In this document: positions 1-10,630 of the stretch, one piece after another
Layout: the number at the start of each line of letters is the position of its first letter
Position numbering within the stretch: position 1 is the stretch's first letter
DNA from: Girardinichthys multiradiatus
Lineage: Eukaryota > Chordata > Actinopteri > Cyprinodontiformes > Goodeidae
Assembly (NCBI RefSeq): GCF_021462225.1
Contig: NC_061813.1
Span: forward strand, 16,702,442 to 16,766,441
DNA: 64,000 bases
Direction: 5' to 3'
Made by a program: the position numbers and the translations under genes
Notes under the pieces: generated by a model
Database searches by the model: none
What the model was told of the DNA's origin: nothing
What the model saw: the letters and a program-made list of their open reading frames with translations, nothing else

Positions 1-40
1 GACCCTGAGGAAGATTGTGGAGAAGGGCCGATTCTAGACC

Positions 41-811
41 TTGGGGGACCTGCGGAAGCAGTGGACTGAGTCTGGAGTAGAAACATCCAGAGCCACCGTG
101 CACAGGCGTGTGCAGGAAATGGGCTACAGGTGCCACATTCCCCAGGTCAAGCCACTTTTGAACCAGAAACAGCGGCAGAAGCGCCTGACCTGGGCTACAG
201 AGAAGCAGCACTGGACTGTTGCTCAGTGGTACAAAGTACTTTTTTTCGGATGAAAGCAAATTCTGCATGTCATTCGGAAATCAAGGTGCCAGAGTCTGGA
301 GGAAGACTGGGGAGAAGGAAATGCCAAAATGCCAGAAGTCCAGTGTCAAGTACCCACAGTCAGTGATGGTCTGGGGTGCCGTGTCAGCTGCTGGTGTTGG
401 TCCACTGTGTTTTATCAAGGGCAGGGTCAATGCAGCTAGCTATCAGGAGATTTTGGAGCACTTCATGCTTCCATTTGCTGAAAAGCTTTATGGAGATGAA
501 GATTTCATTTTTCAGCACGACCTGGCACCTGCTCACAGTGCCAAAACCACTGGTAAATGGTTTACTGACCATGGTATCACTGTGCTCAATTGGCCTGCCA
601 ACTCTCCTGACCTGAACCCCATAGAGAATCTGTGGGATATTGTGAAGAGAACTTTGAGAGACTCAAGACCCAACACTCTGGATGAGCTAAAGGCCGCTAT
701 CGAAGCATCCTGGGCCTCCATAAACCTCAGCAGTGCCACAGGCTGATTGCCTCCATGCCACGCCGCATTGAAGCAGTCATTTCTGCAAAAGGATTCCCAA
801 CCAAGTATTGA
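41..811 (+). pseudogene. Tc1-like transposase, frameshifted
   Basis: The product would be a DDE transposase cutting and pasting at TA sites. The first segment (frame from 41) carries helix-turn-helix-like text. The second (219-746) carries the catalytic core: FSDESKF with the first Asp, a VMVWGA block, FQHDLAPAHSAK with the second Asp, and SPDLNPIENLWD with the Glu, a DD34E layout. Two lesions are visible. An extra T in the run near 241-247 separates the N-terminal frame from the core. A one-base loss near 722-726 moves the C-terminal end out of frame, though the expected end of the protein can be followed to a stop at 809-811. It is inactive as written. Confidence 0.88.
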
Positions 812-889
812 GTGCATAACTGTACATGATTATTTGAAGGTTGAAGTTTTTTGTATTAAAAACACTTTTCTTTTTGTGGTCGGATGAAA

Positions 890-1088
890 TATGCTAATTT
901 TGTGAGATAGGAATTTTGGGTTTTCATGAGCTGTATGCCACAATCATCCGTATTAAGACAATAAAAGACCTGAAATATTTCAGTTAGTGTGCAATGAATC
1001 TAAAATATATGAATGTTAAATTTTCATCATTACATTATGGAAAATAATTAACTTTATCACAATATGCTAATATTTTGAGAAGGACCTG
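890..1088. repeat. Right terminal inverted repeat of the Tc1 element
   Basis: AT-rich sequence after the transposase stop, ending in CCTG next to TA. It is the non-coding terminal repeat in which the transposase would bind; the partner repeat is outside the window. Confidence 0.7.
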
Positions 1089-1430
1089 TATACATTAAAG
1101 CTGCACTACCTGGTAGTGGCTGTATGTGCTCATACTCACCCCACCCTTATTATGGAGAATATAAATTTTAAAAATGTGTACCTTTAAAGATTGTATTGAC
1201 TTTTTAAAACATGTAACTGATTTAACATTGTCTAAATTACTTTTGATTTAAAACTTATTTGCATGATTTCAACATCGTTATGGTTAAGCCAGATTGGGTG
1301 TGTGCTAAATTAATCTAAGTGTAACATGTTGCTTCTGCCATATGTAGTCATGTTTTGTGGTTGAACGTCATTAAGTAATGTTATTTTTGCATGATGTGGA
1401 ATAACTTACGGTTAAGGTTTATTAAATTCA
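1089..1430. other. AT-rich non-coding stretch
   Basis: No open frame, repeat or RNA gene is seen. It lies between the Tc1 end and a candidate first exon, and could hold promoter sequence for the gene downstream. Confidence 0.4.
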
Positions 1431-1433
1431 GTT

Positions 1434-1603
1434 ATGCCAACAGAACCTAATGCTTTTTGGGTAAGATATCAAATGGCGTGTACAACTCCAGAACGGAAGG
1501 TGGCAGTAGTGTGCGAGCAGGGAGTGCTATTACAATCTTTACTTCGGGAAGGTGCAGAAGAAGGAAGAGCAAAACAAGGCGGACAAGTTGTGGAAGGCAG
1601 TAA
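1434..1603 (+). other. Candidate first exon / promoter-proximal region
   Basis: This stretch is less AT-rich than its surroundings and ends at a good splice donor, AAG|GTAAGT, at 1604. It contains AAATGGCG near 1472-1479, which resembles the YY1-type motif often found around vertebrate start sites. An open frame runs through it (from 1434) into the intron, but the peptide is not recognised, so it may be 5'UTR. It could be the first exon of the SAMD3-like gene whose later exons begin near 3.2 kb, but nothing in the sequence proves the link. Confidence 0.3.
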
Positions 1604-2550
1604 GGTAAGTCATTTACCGTCCATCGACTTCTAAAATAAATAACATAACATTTTATTGTCAGCTCTATGATTTTGAACGATTAATTTCGTCACCGAGTAT
1701 TTTCGTAGTGTGATATATTCCACGTGTGCTTAGCGTAGTATTAGCATTAGCTAGTCCGGTTTAACACACACATATCACTTTTGCCTGTAACAGGGTTAAC
1801 AAAATGATGTAGATGTTTGTTTTCATTTAAATATCTAAAAAAACAGTTAGAGCGTAAGCATGTCAATTATTGAATTTAGCACAATCTATGAGTTTATACT
1901 ATTGAAACATAGAATTTCAAGCGAAACAACCCTGTGATTTTTTTTTCCTCTTCATTATCGGAAATATACCCATAATTATAGAATCACTCGAATCTTCTTG
2001 TTGCCACGAATCTCTGAAACAACCTCACTGTATTTTAAAGTCAGGAATATGGTTTAATTTATTGACATCTAATTTTTGTTTTCAATTAGATAATATTGGG
2101 TTTATTTAAATACATTTTGACTGGTGGTCATAATTCTCCATCCATCGTGTAGTTTAATCTATAATTTACCTTTAAACTTTAATTTAATAATAGGAATTTT
2201 AAAATGTTTGGAGCAGATAAAGATGTGTGATTAATTTGTGATTAATTATGATTAACCAGAGTTAGTATAGTGTTTGTATGTGTATTTAGTGTGGCTGTCA
2301 AACTATTAGATTTTTGTAACTAGTTAATAACAATATTACTGTGTGATTAATTATGATTAGTCATGATCAAAATACTAAAATGACTTGTATTTTGATGTTC
2401 TCCTTTTCTTTGAGCATGCTGTGACTGCAAGGGGAGAGGCTGGGTGTCCTAGTCTGTGCAAGACTTAAGATTAGAGGCAGAGTTATTTAAATGGCCAGAC
2501 AACATACACTCAGGGTATCTCTGATTATTATCCTTTTTTATTTTTGACAA

Positions 2551-2590
2551 AAAAAGATAGTAGTGCAACAAAAAGATAGTAGTGCAACAA
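2551..2590. repeat. Short tandem duplication (about 20 bp, two copies)
   Basis: The unit AAAAAGATAGTAGTGCAACA occurs twice in a row. No function is suggested. Confidence 0.6.
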
Positions 2591-2645
2591 AAGTTTCAAG
2601 TGTTTGTTTATATAGCCACTAGTGAGTGGTCACTCTCTCTCACTC

Positions 2646-2649
<4 letters not shown>

Positions 2650-2727
<78 letters not shown>
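2650..2727. repeat. Compound (TA)n(TG)n microsatellite
   Basis: About 24 TA units followed by about 13 TG units, flanked by CTCT-rich sequence. A simple sequence repeat, likely length-polymorphic. Confidence 0.95.
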
Positions 2728-2731
<4 letters not shown>

Positions 2732-3197
2732 CTCTTTCTGTCTATCTCTGTCCTACATTTGATCAATCTCTGGTCTAAATTACACAATACATTTTGTTTT
2801 TATAAATTCATCTTCTCAACTAATTTTAGTGAGTGAGAGAAGTAAATCTTACAAATATTAATAGATGTACAAACATAGACATAAACTAATAGTAATTATT
2901 CATTTTCTGAGTTTCCACTGGTTGTTTTCAGTTCATGGCACGAGGAGGTAAAATTTGCTGCAATAACTTGACATTTTGGCTTTCTCTCTCTCTCTCTGAA
3001 TAGATCTCTCCTTTACTGTCATTGATTGCTCTCTCTCTGGTCATCACAGAAATTCAAGACCAAGTGTGTGGAGCCATTCACCTCAACTTCCATTACTTCA
3101 CAAAAGTGTCCCAGAAAAGGGGGTCATCTGCCAGTGACAGGCCTGAGTGTATAAATATATGTAAGGATGACATGAAAAGTTTTTGGTTTGCTGCAAA

Positions 3198-3305
3198 AGT
3201 TCCCTGAGCTGGATGCTCAATCATCAAAACTGCTCAAGTTTTTTGGCAAGAAGGGTGGTGCTGAGGGAAGAAAGGTCAAGATCATCCTGATGCCCCTGAT
3301 CCAGG
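3198..3305 (+). CDS. SAMD3-like family gene, internal exon (partial gene)
   Basis: Open sequence reading KFPELDAQSSKLLKFFGKK and onward to MPLIQ ends at donor CAG|GTAAAA (3306) in phase 0. With the exons at 4089-4166 and 11752-12054 it forms the C-terminal part of a protein family expanded in fish, usually named uncharacterised or 'sterile alpha motif domain-containing 3-like'; function unknown. The 5' boundary is unsure: an AG lies just before TTCCCTGAG, but the pyrimidine tract is poor. The N-terminal bulk expected of the family is not visible upstream, so this may be a truncated, non-functional copy. The family assignment is from memory of its conserved C-terminal pattern. Confidence 0.5.
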
Positions 3306-3309
3306 TAAA

Positions 3310-4080
3310 ACAAAGTGGACAAACTGCCAAATGCATCACTGTAAAGTTGACATTTTAAGAGGAAATGTGATGGGGAGAAGTAAGACAATTTGGAAAGAGG
3401 GGGAACTTTGTCACTGTATGAAAAATGATTTGATTATAATTCTAAGTTTTGGTAGTAAAGTCAAATAACTTATTCTGTTAGCAATCTAGGCTGTGTGCCA
3501 CTTAGTGACTTTCCACTGCCAGTACCATACTCTACCAGATTTGGAGAGGGTTTCCACTACCCCTCCTTCATATATCTAGCGTGAGACATGTGCGACTCAA
3601 ATGATAAGACTGTGTTTTAAGAAGTGTGAAAAGTTTAAATCAACCATGTTCCACCACCACTTAAATATCTGCTGTGATTAGTGGTTCACTATTCTTATGC
3701 TCTCTCGATAGAGTAACGAGTAGCTTGGCTCACTATATTTTTTTAAGTAGCTTGCCCAACACTGCTTACAAAAAAAAACCTCCCAGGAATTGTTGGACAG
3801 GTACATTTTTGATTTTACTTGTTGAACACACACACAGGTTACAGCTTGCTTTAGCAGCAGTTTGAAACTTGGCATACAACCTGCATATAAGCAAATTTGC
3901 AATACAATATTGCAAATTCATATATCATAAAATTGATTGATAAAGATGAAATAGGTTACATTTGGAAAAAAAATGTTTCCTTTGTTTAATGTGGCATTAA
4001 GTGTGTAACATTTAATCTCCCTGTTGGTTAAAACGGTTTTCCTCATGTTTTTGTTTCCTGGCGTACTTTGTGCGGCCCAC
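3310..4080. other. Intron-like non-coding sequence
   Basis: AT-rich sequence between two candidate exons of the SAMD3-like gene. Short open frames here are not recognisable. No repeat was identified. Confidence 0.4.
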
Positions 4081-4088
4081 ATACTCAG

Positions 4089-4166
4089 ACTGACAACATT
4101 GATGTGAAAAGAGAGTGCCTCCATCAGGCGCTGTTGGTCTACCTGAACGAAGACCCAGAGAAAGTG
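4089..4166 (+). CDS. SAMD3-like family gene, penultimate exon
   Basis: Begins after acceptor ATACTCAG and reads TDNIDVKRECLHQALLVYLN and on to EDPEKV, in phase with the exon ending at 3305. If the donor is GTG|GTGAAA at 4167 the exon is 78 nt and joins the last exon in phase 0. Reading past this donor gives an in-frame TAA nine bases downstream, so the donor matters. The provirus at 4341-11459 starts only 174 bp after this exon. Confidence 0.55.
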
Positions 4167-4340
4167 GTGAAATAACACATGGTATATAATTTATACATTT
4201 AAATGTATAATTTTCCTTATATTTACATCTTACAAAAGAAAATGTAATTATAGGTACACATTATGTTCATTAAATAGATGTTTTGCATTAGTCATTTGTC
4301 CCTTGAAGCAAAAAAAAAAAATCCATTGTTTAATATATGA

Positions 4341-4715
4341 TGTTAGGTTTAAACACCAAACACTTTCACAATTCTGCACAAAGAAAGACACAGAGAAGTT
4401 AGTTCATTTTAACCTGCAGGTGAGAGTGTCTCAGAGGCTGCTCAGTTACAAGCCTCCACACCACACTCTGAAACAGCCCCTGCTCTCTCTGCCTTTTATT
4501 CATAAGAGAAGAGGCCCTGGTTACAGAATGTTCCAAGCACAAAACAGGGAGAGATGCACACTCATATTGATTAGAAACAGCTGCACTGACAGAATGTTCT
4601 AGAACATCCTGTCTCTATCTTGCAGCTCTTGTACATATAAGATATAATCACTCTGAACAGCAAGCTTCACTTCTATTAAAGTTAAAACATATATAATCAT
4701 TAATTAACCCTAACA
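4341..4715 (-). repeat. 3' LTR of the minus-strand provirus
   Basis: 375 bp, identical by eye to the copy at 11085-11459. TG...CA ends with a 6-bp inverted repeat TGTTAG/CTAACA. On the viral strand a GAATAAAAGG element (complement of about 4492-4501) could be the TATA-like box or poly(A) signal. Upstream of it lies the heat-shock-type motif listed separately. Confidence 0.95.
4592..4604. promoter_or_regulatory. Heat-shock-element-like motif in LTR U3 (also at 11336-11348)
   Basis: The plus strand reads GAATGTTCTAGAA, i.e. GAA-nn-TTC-nn-GAA, three alternating pentamer units that match the HSF1 consensus exactly. A two-unit GAA-nn-TTC site lies at 4526-4533. Both are upstream of the TATA-like element in viral orientation. 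The core is also near-palindromic (TGTTCTAGAACA), so a steroid-receptor-like half-site reading is possible. Functional use is inference. Confidence 0.5.
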
Positions 4716-4729
4716 TTTTCCTCCTCTTT
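4716..4729 (-). other. Polypurine tract next to 3' LTR
   Basis: The viral strand reads AAAGAGGAGGAAAA directly before TGTTAG of the 3' LTR, as expected for plus-strand DNA priming by retroviruses. Confidence 0.75.
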
Positions 4730-4864
4730 ATAAATGTTTTAAACACTTGATACATCAATCATTAACCTTTTCTTCTCAGATTTTCAGTTAAGACATCATG
4801 GTGTGTTTTATCTGTACATGTCATTAAAAAAGTAGCAGGAGGTCTTTAAGTTTACTGTATACAA

Positions 4865-6835
4865 CTAATTGTCGTTAGGGTCAGGATACAGATCAGGGAA
4901 ATGCAGAGAAGTCTCTTCTTCTTCCTGGTCATCATCATCATCATCACTGGCTCCTTCTGTCTCCTCAGGTCTCAGGAGGGCATACATCTCTGACATTTCT
5001 GTTTTGACTGGCTGAATAGCAGAGGTTATTATGCGAGTGCACAAAGCTCTTATACACGGAATACAGCAACATCCACACAATGTGAGAATAGCTGCAAAGA
5101 CTGCTATTGACATAAGGATAGACAACACTAATTGTTTATATTTACCAAACATTTCTCCAAACCCATCCCACATTGTGGTGTCAACTCCAGAATGATCTTT
5201 CATTTTGCTGTTAAGTGACCTAAGGCCCTCCAGGGCCTTGGTGAGGCTCCCATCAGCTGCGGTGTTATTTGGAATAAATGTACAACATTGATGCCCAAAT
5301 ATTGAACATACTCCACCTTTTTCAGCTAAGAGCATATCGACAGCAATTCTATTTTGGAAAGCCATTAAAGAGGTAGCTGACAATTGTTCATGGATGGCTG
5401 AGAATCCTTCTTCAGTTTTATTTCCTAGTCGTTGCACATTGTAATGGATGTAATTTATTCTGTCAACATTTTTATTTATTGTGCACCACCAGCATATGGT
5501 GGATTCAAAACCTGCTGCTACTTGATCTGCTAATTTATATTCATCAGGAACTCCTCTTGGTATTCCTATGCTATCTATATAAGTAGGGTCGTCTTTACTC
5601 CATCCTGATCTTTTTACTCTACTTTTCCAGGTATGTGGAAATATACTGGCTACTGTTCCCAACAACTCTGCCACTGAGAGTGGAATGACAGACACGGGAA
5701 ATATTAATGACACTGATGCACACAAACCAGTTGTGTTGTATGGCAACCTGTCATACAGTTTATCGTCTCCACACCACCACCAGATGTCGCTGCGTGCTTT
5801 AGGTTTAAAGCTGACACCTACTGCTATGATGGAGTGACATTGATCTTTATTGAGTCTGCTTATGTTTGATCCCACACCTGTTCGGTTTATACAGGAAAAA
5901 TTTCCTGGAGCAACCTTATTTGAAAACATCGGTTTTTGTTTTTCGGCGGTAGTCAAAGGATAAATCTTATCCCACATAGTACAGTTTGTTGAGAGTCTTG
6001 TGCTGTTCATTACTTCTACTAAGCATTTTTCTGTCAACGTTGAGGGGACCACCTGTAACAGTGGTCTGGCTCCCATGCATACTACACAATCTGTTTTTGC
6101 TGCCTGGGCAGCCTGTTCTGCCATTAAAAGCCAGTTGTTATCTATTTTAGATATTCCTGTAGATATTTTGAACCAGTCATCTGGGGTTACTGGTTCTGTC
6201 TTGAACTCCACTAATAGTTTTAGCCCCATATGCCATTTGTTTGTTTTGTTTTCAGGTGTGGCTGCATCATGCCGTATTACCGCAAGTGGCTCAGTAATGT
6301 TTTTAACGCATATTTGAATCTGCCAGTAATATTGGCCTTGGCTAGAATCTACATATGGTGCCGCCACAAAGTCTGTACATCCCGTGTTGTTGGGGGAGAT
6401 CACAGTCAAGGTTAGACCTCCTCCATCTTTTATCAGGGTCAATTGTCTTCTCCATTTAATTGCTGGACCTGTGGACCAATCAGACCAGTCCTGTCCTGTT
6501 TCTGCTACTAAGTATTTCCAACTCCACCATTGCACATCTCCATAGGTCAAATACCACTCCCATTTCTTATACATTGAGGCTTGTTCATTTGTGCCATCAC
6601 GTGCTGTTCCAAGCGTTCCCCAGGGTATTTTTACTGTAGTGGTTTTCTGTACTGGTACACATAGTTTTGTGGTTCTGATGCTTACATCATTTGGGCAGGA
6701 ATTAACATTTATTTGTCTTTTACTCAAATCTTTTCTTTCTTCGTAAAAACGTTCCCATAGTAAAATAGCTCCTACAATTACCACTGAGATTATTCCAGCT
6801 ACTAGCACTATTTTCTTGTGTGTGGGGGTGTACAT
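4865..6835 (-). CDS. env: Retroviral envelope glycoprotein, gamma-type, open reading frame intact
   Basis: A 656-codon open frame from ATG (6833-6835) to a stop near the 3' LTR. It would be a membrane fusion glycoprotein made as surface plus transmembrane subunits. Visible features in order: an N-terminal hydrophobic leader or anchor (about 9-27) followed by a basic/acidic stretch; many N-glycosylation sequons; a CVVC (CXXC) motif at about 250-253; a long hydrophobic stretch at about 371-399; a furin-type site RVKR at about 406-409; a CWWC pair near 448-451; a heptad region; CSIFGHQCC (CX6CC) at about 510-518; a membrane anchor at about 568-595 with a Cys-rich end; and a cytoplasmic tail with an acidic run near 631-640. 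CXXC plus CX6CC is the gamma-type covalent subunit pattern. Oddly, the residues straight after RVKR are polar. No frameshift or internal stop is present. Whether the host expresses it is unknown. Confidence 0.93.
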   Translation of the reverse strand: MYTPTHKKIVLVAGIISVVIVGAILLWERFYEERKDLSKRQINVNSCPNDVSIRTTKLCVPVQKTTTVKIPWGTLGTARDGTNEQASMYKKWEWYLTYGDVQWWSWKYLVAETGQDWSDWSTGPAIKWRRQLTLIKDGGGLTLTVISPNNTGCTDFVAAPYVDSSQGQYYWQIQICVKNITEPLAVIRHDAATPENKTNKWHMGLKLLVEFKTEPVTPDDWFKISTGISKIDNNWLLMAEQAAQAAKTDCVVCMGARPLLQVVPSTLTEKCLVEVMNSTRLSTNCTMWDKIYPLTTAEKQKPMFSNKVAPGNFSCINRTGVGSNISRLNKDQCHSIIAVGVSFKPKARSDIWWWCGDDKLYDRLPYNTTGLCASVSLIFPVSVIPLSVAELLGTVASIFPHTWKSRVKRSGWSKDDPTYIDSIGIPRGVPDEYKLADQVAAGFESTICWWCTINKNVDRINYIHYNVQRLGNKTEEGFSAIHEQLSATSLMAFQNRIAVDMLLAEKGGVCSIFGHQCCTFIPNNTAADGSLTKALEGLRSLNSKMKDHSGVDTTMWDGFGEMFGKYKQLVLSILMSIAVFAAILTLCGCCCIPCIRALCTRIITSAIQPVKTEMSEMYALLRPEETEGASDDDDDDQEEEETSLHFPDLYPDPNDN

Positions 6836-7052
6836 CTTACTTATAGATTGGAACCTTTCCTAAGCACCTTTAAACAGAGTTGTGGAGATCTTCACCGGTT
6901 TGAGACAATTGTAAACTATAATTACAATTCCCTTTGTAGCCGGACTTTCCTCTGTAGGTTTGTTGAAAAGTCACAATGCTACAGCAGATACCACAATGCT
7001 ATGACCACAACACAAATTATGATGGTTAGAATAAACACTGCTATTAAGAAAC
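6836..7052 (-). other. Spacer between pol remnant and env
   Basis: No viral frame is recognised. The integrase core and C-terminus, which should lie here and upstream of env, are missing, so a deletion probably joins the integrase start to the env region. Confidence 0.5.
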
Positions 7053-7735
7053 TTATTTTAGTCCCCTTTTTGGTCTGAAGTTCCCTTGTGCATTGTGTTT
7101 AGCACAGATCAAACATGTTCTACAAAAATTTTTTGAATAAGAGTTAAATCCATATGTTGTGTATATTTTGTTCACTAATCCTACCATTCCTCCTCTCGAG
7201 ACATGAGAAACTCCATGACTCGAAATTGCTGCCCATTTGTATAGGTTTTTTGGTAGGATAGGTTTATTTTCTGCACAGTGTCTGTTCCTGTGGTGTGTGC
7301 CGCACATTTGCATATTGCAAGCTTTTTTGGCAGTTGGACTGCTTGCAATAGCTCTGTTAATAGTGCTGCATGTGTTACAGGTTTTCCAGTGGAGGTAATC
7401 ATACCCCTATTTTTCCAATGTTGTGCAAAAGTATGCGTTGTTGCATATGCATACTGACTATCAGTGTATATTGTTGCACTTTTTCCTGTCATTAATTTGC
7501 ATGCTTCAGTTAAGGCTACTAACTCAGCAGCTTGCGCTGAGTAGTGTGAAGGGAGTGCTTCTGCTTTCAGTACTTTATCAAGAGTTACTACAGCATATCC
7601 GGTTTTTGTTTTACCTTTCTCATCTTTTTTGGAAGACCCGTCTACAAATAATGTTTCTCCATCTGTCAGAGGGGTATCTTTTAAGTCTTTTCGGCTTTTT
7701 GCTATTTCTTCAGATAATGTTTGGTTTAGTTCTTA
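7053..7735 (-). pseudogene. pol remnant: RNase H end and integrase zinc-binding start
   Basis: Two overlapping minus-strand frames. One (7181-7492, with more coding-like sequence up to about 7735) carries RNase H features: IYTDSQYAYATTHTFAQHW with a catalytic-type Asp, then a region ending before HTTGTDTV. The other (7053-7313) has the His-His/Cys-Cys pattern of the integrase N-terminal zinc finger: SSHGVSHVSRGG, then CRTCLICAKHNAQG. They are in different frames, so at least one frameshift separates them. Protease, reverse transcriptase and the integrase DDE core are absent. In an intact virus these would copy RNA to DNA and integrate it; this remnant cannot. Confidence 0.8.
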
Positions 7736-7739
7736 TTAA

Positions 7740-8620
7740 AAATAAAAAATAAAAACTCACTCACTGATGAACACAAAAAATGAAGGGCATATTATATCTT
7801 ATAATCTTAGTTTGTTTTACCCAGTTTTATAGATACAACATACAGTTTCAGTCAGCTTTGTATTTAGTTCAAGTAACTAAAGTTTGTTTCAATTAACTCA
7901 AGTTTTCTCTATTTCAGTCCAGTCCAGTAATTCTGTTAAGGTTAATTTAATCTTATGTTAAGTTTGAGTCTAATTCAATCATTTTGAACCTGACTGGAAA
8001 AAGTCTAAACATCTGTTAAAATCTTTTTGTTTTACCATAGAGAACTGACCTAATATTATTATGGTATGTTGAGGACTCTAATTTTTACATAACATGAAAC
8101 AGACATTTATTTCACAAAAACAGAAAGTCAAACACAGACATTTGGCCACATGAAAGTTTAAATAACCTGTTTGTAAAAGAATTAGGAAAAATTGAAGACA
8201 GATCTATGAACTTTCCTATAGTTATCAGTATTTTTAATACAGGTAGAACCTTTGCTATCTTTATATGATTTTTCGGAAAAGATTCTGGAAACCTTATTAA
8301 GATATAAATTTGGCAAAGATCATCAGAACATCAGACCTTTATTAGCGCTTTTAATGTCCCTCAAAGATGCATTACAATGAAATCAGTCATTCCCATTCAC
8401 ACACATTCACACACTACTTACTTATTTCTCTGTCAGAGTAATTTTTATTTGCAAAGATTTGAACATAATTTGACTTCTATTATTCTTAAAATGCACATTG
8501 TTTCCTCATAACCCCTTTTGTTTCCACAAGGTCTGTTTTGAACGCTTCAATTCTTTTTTTTTTTTATTCACCAAGAATCAATAAGGTGGTCTTAGTGGAT
8601 CCACCTTAAAGGTGTTATCT
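7740..8620. other. Non-coding provirus interior
   Basis: AT-rich sequence at the place where protease and reverse transcriptase would be expected. No open frame on either strand is recognisable. Confidence 0.5.
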
Positions 8621-8629
8621 GTTGGGTGT

Positions 8630-9830
8630 CATGTTATCATTGTCAGGTCAGTGAGGTTCATAAGTCAGTCAGAACCTTGGTCATTTGTTCTGTGCACATA
8701 ATGTTTCATAGATCCAGCCTATGATTAATCAGCAAAACGTCCACCTATAGGAGGAAAAATGATTGTTAATGAATGAGCTGCATTTCCTAGGAACACTGTC
8801 TTCCTCCTGGATGAGCATCACCTGTTGAAAAACTTTCATCATTGTTTGTTTCACATATTCACTCACATCTTTATATTATATCAGTAGGTGAAGTTGTTAG
8901 TATCTCATGTAGACTGACATATACTGTTGCATTTGGAGAAGATCTCAGATTAAATAAACTTAGTTAGAGCTTCAATCCAGGTTCATTTTATGTCTGCAGA
9001 CTTTAGCCAATTTTTCTTTTCTTTCTTTTCTTTTTTTTATACATAAAGAGCAAGATTCAAAACATTTTCAAAAGGCAGATTGTGGCAGAATGTAAACAAA
9101 ACTGCTTATTGATTGACAAAATAACATTCAAGCACACAATCACCATATTAAAAGGCTCTACTTCTAGAGAATCACTAAACTTCTGGGGTCCGGTTTTGGC
9201 CCGCGGACCTTGAGTTTGACACATGCAGGGTAGAGTTACAATTTTTTTTCAGACCTTTCAGCAGAGACAGGCTTCTGCTGTTTGCAGAAGTTTTATCTTT
9301 GTTTTCAGGCAGCTGCATCTCTTTGTCAAGGTCGTTTCACAGAGCTGAAATTTAACTTCTCTCAAAGAGGAAAAATCAAGAATGCACACAATCTGAGCCA
9401 AATATGGAATTATTTCCCTGTAAAATGAATCTTTTGCATTTTATCATGATATTGTTGGTAGTATAACACCATAGAATGATTTTTAAAGCACCTGTTTCTC
9501 ACTAATGCTTGCCTACAAAATCTTTTACTCTCAGATTACTTCTTTAACAACATTCTGTTCTCTCTTCTCTAGTCATTGTTCACTGGGTTGTCCAGTTGGA
9601 CAGTTTCCATGTTGTCCACATTGTCACCTCCTCTTTTAACTTCTTTTACCACGTCCTCTAAAACCACCTCTTAGTCTTTATAATTTGGGGCTACCTTGGT
9701 ATTCTAAACTGGGATGGGTGGCAGTCCGCCCCCCTTTATTTGTTTTCAGTTAAGCTGAAAGTTTTTTTTTTTTCTGTGCTTTTCTTAAGGCCTCAGTATT
9801 ATGGCTGTCAGTTAAAAGCTGCTCTTATTG
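8630..9830 (-). repeat. Internal segment shared with the second provirus
   Basis: Read on the minus strand, blocks here match 18330-19470 of the plus-strand provirus. Examples: the block ending ATTCATTTTACAGGGAAATA (near 9405-9430 versus 18390-18410); the CTACCCTGCATGTGTCAAAC block (near 9215-9235 versus 18610-18630); and the GGCTGGATCTATGAAACATT block (near 8700-8725 versus 19360-19380). A middle part of about 150-480 bp differs between the copies. The CATGTGTCAAACTCAA-type text is also typical of hAT-like repeats, so part may be an older insertion inherited by both proviruses. Confidence 0.75.
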
Positions 9831-10330
9831 TTGTTTTTTTTTTTTAATTCATCTTTTTGTTTTAATCTGTTTATCAACTGTGAGCACTCAGGGACTGAAA
9901 AGTCCCCTTTGAAATTATAATCTGGCAAGGTTTTTTATTGTCTCTTGAATCTTTTAAATGCATAATCTCCAGTTTAAGATCCCCGTGTAGTTTTAGGATT
10001 TCAGTGATAATTAAGTTACCTGAAAATCCGTATTTTTATGCCATCGTGTACATATTTCTGTTAAATCAGAGCTTTTTCTCTGTTCTTCCCCATTGTTCTT
10101 TGTTATTTTTCTCTTTTTAGTTTTCATTATTGCTAATTTTAGATCCCCTTGTAATTTTAAGACATCCTTTGTATCTAATTTGCCCAAAAACCCATGTTTT
10201 TTATTTTTTATTCCATCTATGACAGATCATACCTGCTCCTTTTACATAGTTCTCCATAAACTTTACCTCCCCTTCTAAGTCAATTAGTTTACTTTGTTTC
10301 TCTTTACTTTGCCCCTTTCCCATTTTGAAC
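9570..10330 (-). pseudogene. Decayed gag region
   Basis: No long open frame remains, but the minus strand keeps gag-like signs. An open stretch of 63 codons (10011-10199) is rich in Lys, Leu and Asp with a heptad look and is followed by a diverged second copy of the same text, as in a coiled-coil segment. Near 9625-9665 there is a Gly/Arg-rich stretch, and near 9600-9620 a CGQHGNC cluster that may be what is left of a nucleocapsid zinc knuckle. In a live virus gag builds the capsid and packages RNA. The call rests on composition and position, not on a clear domain match. Confidence 0.4.
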
Positions 10331-10630
10331 TAGATTTAGATCCAGTATGTTTTTTAATACCTGGTGTATTCTAAATACTGGATTTATGTTTTTGAAAACA
10401 GGATGGTGATCAAGAAGTCAGTTGTGGTAAAATCCACTTCAACCCTGTTCAGGTGGGATTTTCTTGCCTACAAGCATCCACAAAGGCTCACCATTTACTA
10501 TCTGTTTTCAGTTTATATGAAAAGTAAGGACCTAATGGTCATTACGATTCCATTCACTCTTCCACACGTTTTTCAGTCACACTTTTTTACGCGTTTTACT
10601 CTTACTGTAATTACTTTCACAAAAACATAA

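Larger units (their letters stand above)
1..1088 (+). mobile_element. Tc1-like DNA transposon, 5' end outside window
   Basis: The window opens inside a Tc1/mariner element. A broken transposase (41-811) is followed by a long right-hand terminal repeat region (about 890-1088), ending in ...GGACCTG before a TA dinucleotide at 1089-1090, the expected Tc1 target. The AT-rich right end closely resembles a terminal repeat type common in fish Tc1 elements (recalled, not searched). The left inverted repeat lies before the window start, so element length cannot be measured. Confidence 0.9.

Noticed and set aside
3051..3160. Possible coding exon after acceptor CATCACAG
   Set aside because: The best frame (starting KFKTKC) runs into a stop before a usable donor and the peptide is not recognised.
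9938..10630. Plus-strand hydrophobic open frames inside the first provirus
   Set aside because: They are the complement of an A-rich decayed gag region; phenylalanine/leucine-rich frames are expected there.
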